Shown: piece by piece, positions 59,425-64,000 of the stretch
Position numbering within the stretch: position 1 is the first letter of the stretch
Layout: each line of letters begins with the position of its first letter
Made by a program: the position numbers and the translations under genes
Assembly (NCBI GenBank): GCA_003116995.1
Contig: BDSL01000028.1
Location: forward strand, 248,001-312,000
Source of the DNA: Yamagishiella unicocca
Lineage: Eukaryota; Chlorophyta; Chlorophyceae; Chlamydomonadales; Volvocaceae
Reading direction: 5' to 3'
Length of the DNA stretch: 64,000 nt
The notes under the pieces: generated by a model
What the model saw: only the letters and a program-made list of their open reading frames with translations
Database searches by the model: none
What the model was told of the DNA's origin: nothing

Positions 59425-60025
59425 GGTAATAGCTGTTTCGGGTCAACACGCCTTAAAATCACTTAGAAACAAAACGGTAGGCAATGTGTGATAAGATATT
59501 CCTGGCTGTGTAAATGTGCGGTATCATGTAACCGTGGTCCTGCGCATAGCGACCATCGCGACCAACTGACGTTCAGTGTACCCTCAGAGAACCTCACGAT
59601 GACAGAAGTCGATCACGCTATGCGCTTTCTTTAAAAGATATCTGATAGCCTGCTGTTCAGCTATCTGGGCACGCAGATTAGCGCTTTACAAATTTGGAGC
59701 AACTGCCTTACTTGTACCTAGCAACTGCCTTGTACCTACGCTGAAATCCCATAGCCTTGGCCGACGGGAGCACAACTTTATAATAACGTGCCAGTTACTT
59801 AGGAGTGTGTTCAAGTGTTTGTTCGTCTCATACTTTGCGACAAAGGTGAGTTCCGGTCAGGGTTGTCGTGACAAAAAAGCGGCGATCTGCGTTGGGCCCA
59901 GCTGCATCAATGGAAGGTGAAGAGCCTCGAGGGAATGGGAAAGAACTTGGGCGAATAACTCCTGCGTGGTACGGTATGGAGTGTGCGTCGACCATAATCT
60001 CCCCGCGTCACCAACAACCCTCGTC

Positions 60026-60089
<64 letters not shown>
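60026..60089. repeat. (ACAG)n microsatellite
   Basis: About fifteen uninterrupted ACAG units. Copy A of the duplication has only a short degenerate version near 53890-53915. Confidence 0.95.
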
Positions 60090-60093
<4 letters not shown>

Positions 60094-60188
60094 AAGAACT
60101 GCTCAAACCACGTCACCTGCACCTCCCCTGACTGGGTCATCCACACTCTCCGCCTGGCCACAGCCTCTCCGCGTGTCGCCCACGTGCG

Positions 60189-60302
60189 GAGTGCCTGCTG
60201 CTGGAGTGGCGGAGTGCCTGCTGCTGGAGTGGCGGAGTGCCTGCTGCTGGAGTGGCGGAGTGCCTGCTGCTGAGGCGGCGGAGTGCCTGCTGCTGAGGCG
60301 GC
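60189..60302. repeat. 23-bp tandem repeat, 5 units
   Basis: Units TGCCTGCTGCTGGAGTGGCG+GAG (three) and TGCCTGCTGCTGAGGCGGCG+GAG (two). Copy A has a single unit at about 54015-54037, so the array expanded after duplication, at its edge. Confidence 0.9.
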
Positions 60303-60524
60303 GGCACTCCAATCTGGGCCCAACCCGCGACGGGTGGCTGGACGTCACGTCGTCACCGGTGCGCTACGCTGCGGCCGCCCCGAAACCAGCACCATGCTGC
60401 CGCTGACGTGGCGAGATGGAATCTTGTGGCGGGCGCTTTCGCAAGCAACCCCGGGAGTACAGTCCGCGTTAGGGCGCACGTCGGGGTCGGGGCCGTGGCG
60501 CCCTGCATGGCAGCCATGGAGACT

Positions 60525-60578
60525 GGTGGTGGTTGTAACGGTTACAGTGGGTTCCAGACCAAGAGGTAGAACCATGGA
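60525..60578 (-). mobile_element. 5'-truncated retroelement 3' end (antisense)
   Basis: GGTTGTAACGGTTACAGTGG followed by GTTCCAGACCAAGAGGTAGA is an almost perfect match to the family end, about 50 bp, with a short TGG/TTG tail complement. Confidence 0.65.
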
Positions 60579-61552
60579 GACACGTGTCTTGCGGAGAGCA
60601 CTGCGAGCGCTTGGTGAAGGAAACTAAATCACTAATGTCGCAAACTTATCAGTTGAACTGCGTGCTGCACCTCATGGTTGACTCAGTGATGGTACTCAGC
60701 GATGGAATTGCTGGGCGGCCCCCCCCCCACCCGCCGCCGGGCTAGCCGATCTGGCCGCCGGCGACACCGCGGCGGGGTTGCAGGCTGATGGGCTGTGGAG
60801 GCTGCCGATGGGCCAATGGGCTGTGGGCGTTGCCGGCGAGCCGCCGGCCGCGGCAGCTGCTGTCAGTGGTGCGAAAAGAGGCAGCCGGCGACGGCGGCAG
60901 CGAGGCTGACGATCGGACGCCGACGCTGGCGTGTGTATGGGGGAAACCACAGCACGCGCTAGCGCGCGTGTGTGTGTATGTGTGTGTGTGTGTGTGCCGT
61001 GGTGGTGGTGGGGCAGGCGGGGCAGCTGATAGGTAAGACAGCGCAATGAGCAACACAGGAGCTGGAAGGGGGTTGGTGGCGCATCGGTGCCGGAACTGGT
61101 AGCGGGGGCCCGGGAGCCGCAGACCAGCCCCTTGGCCCCTCCCTCCCTGACCCCAGGGGTGACGTTGAGTGTGCGGTGTTTGGGGGCCTGGCGAGAACAT
61201 GGGGTGTTTGGAAGGCGGGAGGGGATCAGGGGAACCGTTGGACGCGACATAGTAGATCGAGAGTGGGAGTGAGCGCTAGGGAGGGACGTCGGCCACAGCA
61301 AGAACGCGCTCGCCTCAAAGAATGGCTGGCGCGTGGATATGGCTGGATCACTCATGCAGATGGCATGTATCTGTTAGAGTGGGTTGTTGTGGCCAGCAAG
61401 CCTGATGGATTTGACGTCCACACCGCTGTCATGCCCGAGCGCCGGCAAAGACTGCTTTGGGGCATAGCACCGCCCCCTCCAACACACGAATTTCGCCGTT
61501 CGTTATCGACTTGGCTGTTTTGCGGGAGACACAGAACACGCACTGGTGGTTG

Positions 61553-61557
61553 TTACA
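61553..61557 (-). promoter_or_regulatory. Possible TGTAA signal of the ubiquitin-like gene
   Basis: TTACA on the + strand (TGTAA on the - strand) lies about 290 bp beyond the stop of the ubiquitin-like gene. Confidence 0.35.
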
Positions 61558-61845
61558 CGGCCGAGCAAACGGTGTCCTAAAATAGCCGCAGCGAAGGCCC
61601 CCTCCCCTTTACGGGTGTTTTTGCCAGCCCCCCTTTATGTCGTGTCCAACGGTTTCCTCACCACCCCTCCCTTCTGTTTTAAACGATTTTTTCGGACATC
61701 CACGGGTTTCCCTCGAATCCCCTCCCCCGCCCGCTCACGAGTTGGACGCGGGCCAACGACGACTCCATTCGTGTGCGCCCACCGCATACAACACTAATAT
61801 TAATATCTACAAACGTATGATAACGTAAAAACCTCGGCAATATCC

Positions 61846-62417
61846 TCACAGGCCAGACGGCGCGCCCCTTTCCAACCGTCCGCAGCCATCGCCGCCGAGC
61901 ATTCGCAGCATGAGGTGCAGGGTTGACTCCTTCCTGATGCCGTACTCGTCCAGCCGGCGGCAATCGTCCAGCTGCTTGCCTCCGAAAATGAGTCGCTGCT
62001 CGTGTGGCTTGACGCCTGCGGCAGTGACAGCAACCCCGCAAGCGGATATGGCCGACCATCTGTGGTTTCCAGTTCAGGGTAGAAACCCGGCATAGCACGT
62101 CAACGGTGCTCCGAAAACATCACGACAGGCTACCAGGCTTGCTTTTTATGGCGTACGGCACGGGGTCGGCGCGCTAATGGCCACCCGACGGGCGCCTACG
62201 TAGGGTCCAGAGGAAGGACGGGAGTTTGCCGCCGCCGTCCCGCTGCAGGCCCTTACTGTTCCGTACGCATGCTTTCGTACATTGTCGTACATGGCGCCCC
62301 TTCCCTCCGCTCACCAACCATCTTCTGGATCTCCAGTTTGATCTCAGCAACAGTCGCAGACAGGCTCGTGTTGATCGTGATGGTGCGGCCAGTCAGGCTT
62401 ACGACGAAGATCTGCAT
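61846..62417 (-). CDS. Divergent ubiquitin-like protein with C-terminal extension
   Basis: Model on the - strand: exons 62315-62417 and 61846-62015, GT-AG, phase 1, 90 aa. Exon 1 begins [15 protein letters not shown] and ends in Gly35; exon 2 continues [15 protein letters not shown] and [14 protein letters not shown]. The first 76 residues align with ubiquitin without gaps. Kept: Lys27, Lys48, Lys63, Leu8, Ile44, Arg72 and Gly75-Gly76. Changed: Lys6 to Val, Lys11 to Arg, Lys29 to Glu, Lys33 to Met (a Lys is at 32), Val70 to Met, Arg74 to Leu. A 14-residue extension ([14 protein letters not shown]) follows GG, so processing would be needed before conjugation. Likely a ubiquitin-related modifier or derived ubiquitin gene; a decaying copy cannot be excluded, but the frame and splice sites are intact. 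Confidence 0.85.
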
Positions 62418-62680
62418 CGTCACCGTCACAGTGGCAGTTACTAGCAGTCACTACAGTACGACACCGTCATCGTCACAGTAGCAGTTACTTCAGTACGACA
62501 CCGTGCGTGAGTCTGGGCGCACCAAGACGGACAGCAGCCGCACACCGCCGGCCCGTGTTTTTGATTGACCCCCGGGGACAGGAGTTAACCTTACGGAAAA
62601 TAGAGTGCTTTCGGCTATTGTTTTCCCTCCACGGTTGCTAAAATGGGTACCTCACAACGGGTAAAAAACAACACCGCATG
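62418..62680. other. Short gap between RING and ubiquitin-like genes
   Basis: 263 bp with a short repeated CGTCACAGT/GCAGTTACT segment near 62425-62490 (CGTCA-CAGT-AGCAGTTACT twice). It must contain the ubiquitin-like gene's promoter if the two genes are separate. Confidence 0.4.
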
Positions 62681-63037
62681 TTAGTGCGGTGCGGCCGGGT
62701 TTCTGTCTCTTTCGTGTCTCTTCAGCGTCATCACGCCCACCCGCGGCCCCACCTGCGGCCTTCCGTTTCCGCACGCAGCAGTGCTACTGTTGTTGATGTT
62801 GGTGTTGATATTGGTGTTGGTGTTGGTGCCCCGCGAGATGTTGGAGCCCTCCAGCAGCGAATAGTTGCGAGGCAACGAGCTCCTCGTGTCAGGGAGAGCT
62901 GCGCGGCACACCGGGCAGCAGACGAGACTGGGGTTCCCCAGGCACTGCTGGCACACGGTGTGTCCGCAGGGAGCAACGAGGGGCGTGTGCGCTCTCAGGT
63001 TCCAGCCGCTCAGGCAAACCGGGCAGTCGGTTGCCAT
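62681..63037 (-). CDS. Small RING-finger (C3HC4) protein
   Basis: Single frame of 118 aa from the ATG at 63037. The RING starts almost at once: MATDCPVCLSGW, then APCGHTVCQQC and VCCPVCRAALP. These give the Cys-x2-Cys, Cys-Gly-His, Cys-x2-Cys and Cys-x2-Cys ligands of a C3HC4 RING-HC domain, followed by LPRNYSLLE, a segment common after such RINGs. RING domains usually recruit E2 enzymes as ubiquitin E3 ligases. The rest contains an Asn/Thr run (NTNTNINTN) from a trinucleotide-like repeat and has no other domain. The frame is open further upstream but without an ATG, so a 5' exon is possible. It lies directly upstream of the ubiquitin-like gene on the same strand. Confidence 0.7.
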   Translation of the reverse strand: MATDCPVCLSGWNLRAHTPLVAPCGHTVCQQCLGNPSLVCCPVCRAALPDTRSSLPRNYSLLEGSNISRGTNTNTNINTNINNSSTAACGNGRPQVGPRVGVMTLKRHERDRNPAAPH

Positions 63038-64000
63038 ATTGTCTCCTGTCGTGCTGTTGTTGCTGCAGCAGCAGCAGCTGCTGTTTGTTTGACAAGCTGT
63101 GTTGTAGTAGTAATCGTTGCTCGACTGGTTTTTTGACAAGCTGCAGGATGCTGTCGAAGACCCGCAGCACGGCGGGTAAGTTACAATTACAATCAAGCCA
63201 CCGCTTTTCAAAAAGTGACACGCTCATTGTGCAACCTGACCCACGCAACAAGTCCAACGTGTCTATCGGCCCGCGCTCGGCCCGAGTGGCTCGGCCCTTG
63301 CAGAGCGACCCACGGGTCCGTACCGAGCGGTGTATCTGTCCACAACTAAGAAGCCGTGGCTCTTGCTCACCTCATCTGGGGCTCAGTGATGAGGGAAGAG
63401 TGACGATCCCGCATGTGAAGCTCTGCTTGCGCTTTCGCTCCTTGGACGGCGGCTTTCAGATAACAGCCACAGACTTCGGTCGAGAGGACTTGCTATATGC
63501 TAATCGCAGCCAGTCGGCCTGGGCTTCAGGGACTGATGGCAGTCCTCGACGACCAGGGGAGGGCACTGCCCGCGCGCAGCGGCTCGCGAGGCTGTGTCTT
63601 GTGTACGGCACAATACAGCCGTCAAAAGCGCGGTGCAGCGGCGTCGGCGCCGGAGGCGGTCGGCGCCGCGCAGGAGCCAATGGGGCACGTGGCCGCTTGC
63701 CGTTTCACATAACAAGCATGCAAGGAGTGCTCCCGCTGCGGGACAAAGCACGCTAGGCTCCTCGATGCCGGCCGTTCTTCTCCGACCTCTTCAGTTCGCG
63801 ATGCCGGCCGTTCTTCTCCGACCTCTTCAGTTATAATTTACGGCAGGTACGCCTGCCATGAGTATATCTCACGGATGAAAACGAGCTTCGGTGTGCTCGC
63901 TTGGGCCCCTCAGTATTTCTCCGTCGTCCATCCCTCCCTGGATGCCCAGGAATCTTGTCCAAGTGGCGACCTCCCCTCAGGACCTATCTCAACCGACACA
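63038..64000. other. Right edge of window, no gene recognised
   Basis: Frames are open for up to 240 codons on + but are Cys/Ser- and Arg-rich without a domain, and overlap the RING gene antisense. A 34-bp direct repeat lies near 63.8 kb. Confidence 0.4.
63763..63832. repeat. 34-bp direct repeat, two copies
   Basis: CGATGCCGGCCGTTCTTCTC...CTTCAGTT occurs identically at 63763-63796 and 63799-63832, separated by two bases (CG). Confidence 0.95.

Larger units (their letters stand above)
56133..60300. repeat. Segmental duplication, copy B (AIM24 unit)
   Basis: Collinear with 49818-54037. The offset steps from 6350 to 6305, 6219 and 6210 across the gene, showing that intron indels account for the length changes. 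Confidence 0.92.
60303..61845. other. Gene-free stretch, low-complexity
   Basis: It contains a retroelement end fragment (60525-60578), a TG-rich microsatellite near 60967-60993 and GC-rich low-complexity sequence. Frames on both strands show no recognised domain. Confidence 0.4.

Noticed and set aside
60967..60993. TG-rich microsatellite as a possible telomere-like tract
   Set aside because: It is a simple TGTGTG run, not the TTTTAGGG-type repeat known from volvocine algae, and is only ~27 bp.
61176..61580. 134-codon + strand frame (contains LKEWLARGYGWITHADG)
   Set aside because: Part of it looks protein-like, but there is no recognised domain, no supporting splice structure, and it is surrounded by low-complexity DNA. 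Left as unassigned.
63031..63756. 241-codon + strand frame
   Set aside because: It is antisense to the RING gene at its start, with Cys/Ser runs from CTG/TGC-rich repeats and no recognisable domain.

Overview
The window looks like nuclear DNA of a volvocine green alga (a Volvox/Chlamydomonas relative). The evidence is: many short GT-AG introns, gametolysin-like M11 metalloproteases, hydroxyproline-rich (SPPPSP-type) extracellular tails, TGTAA polyadenylation signals, and abundant GC-rich minisatellites. All gene models below were assembled by eye from reading frames, splice sites and phase. No RNA or database evidence was available. No tRNA, rRNA, CRISPR or bacterial-type feature was recognised.

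Left half (about 5.3-41.2 kb, all on the + strand): five tandem paralogues of a secreted M11/gametolysin metalloprotease start at 5361, 13246, 19174, 25571 and 37796. Each has the same five-exon plan: signal peptide; pro-region; first half of the catalytic domain; second half with HExxHxxGxxH and the Met-turn; then a globular region with a CGDG..DDDCD..DPDC acidic-cysteine motif and a long proline-rich tail. Exons 3 and 4 hardly vary in length (322-328 and 269-272 nt), whereas every tail is built from a different repeat unit. Two copies have changes in or beside the zinc site. Gaps between the genes hold minisatellites, two copies of a ~1-kb dispersed repeat, and several 5'-truncated copies of a probable non-LTR retroelement or SINE ending in an (ACA)n-like tail.

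Right half (about 42-60.3 kb, genes on the - strand): a tandem segmental duplication. The intact unit carries a secreted six-blade kelch protein with a ~420-residue proline-rich tail (44807-49321), followed by an AIM24/DUF124 family gene (50853-53214). The second unit keeps an intact AIM24 gene (57181-59424), but its kelch gene is cut down to a frameshifted tail (55389-55955). A third remnant of the kelch tail lies at 42775-43012.

Right end (61.8-63.1 kb, - strand): a divergent two-exon ubiquitin-like gene with a 14-residue extension after GG, directly downstream of a small RING-finger gene.

Taken together, most genes encode secreted, probably extracellular-matrix proteins (proteases and a kelch protein, all with Hyp-rich tails). 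The AIM24, ubiquitin-like and RING genes are presumably intracellular.
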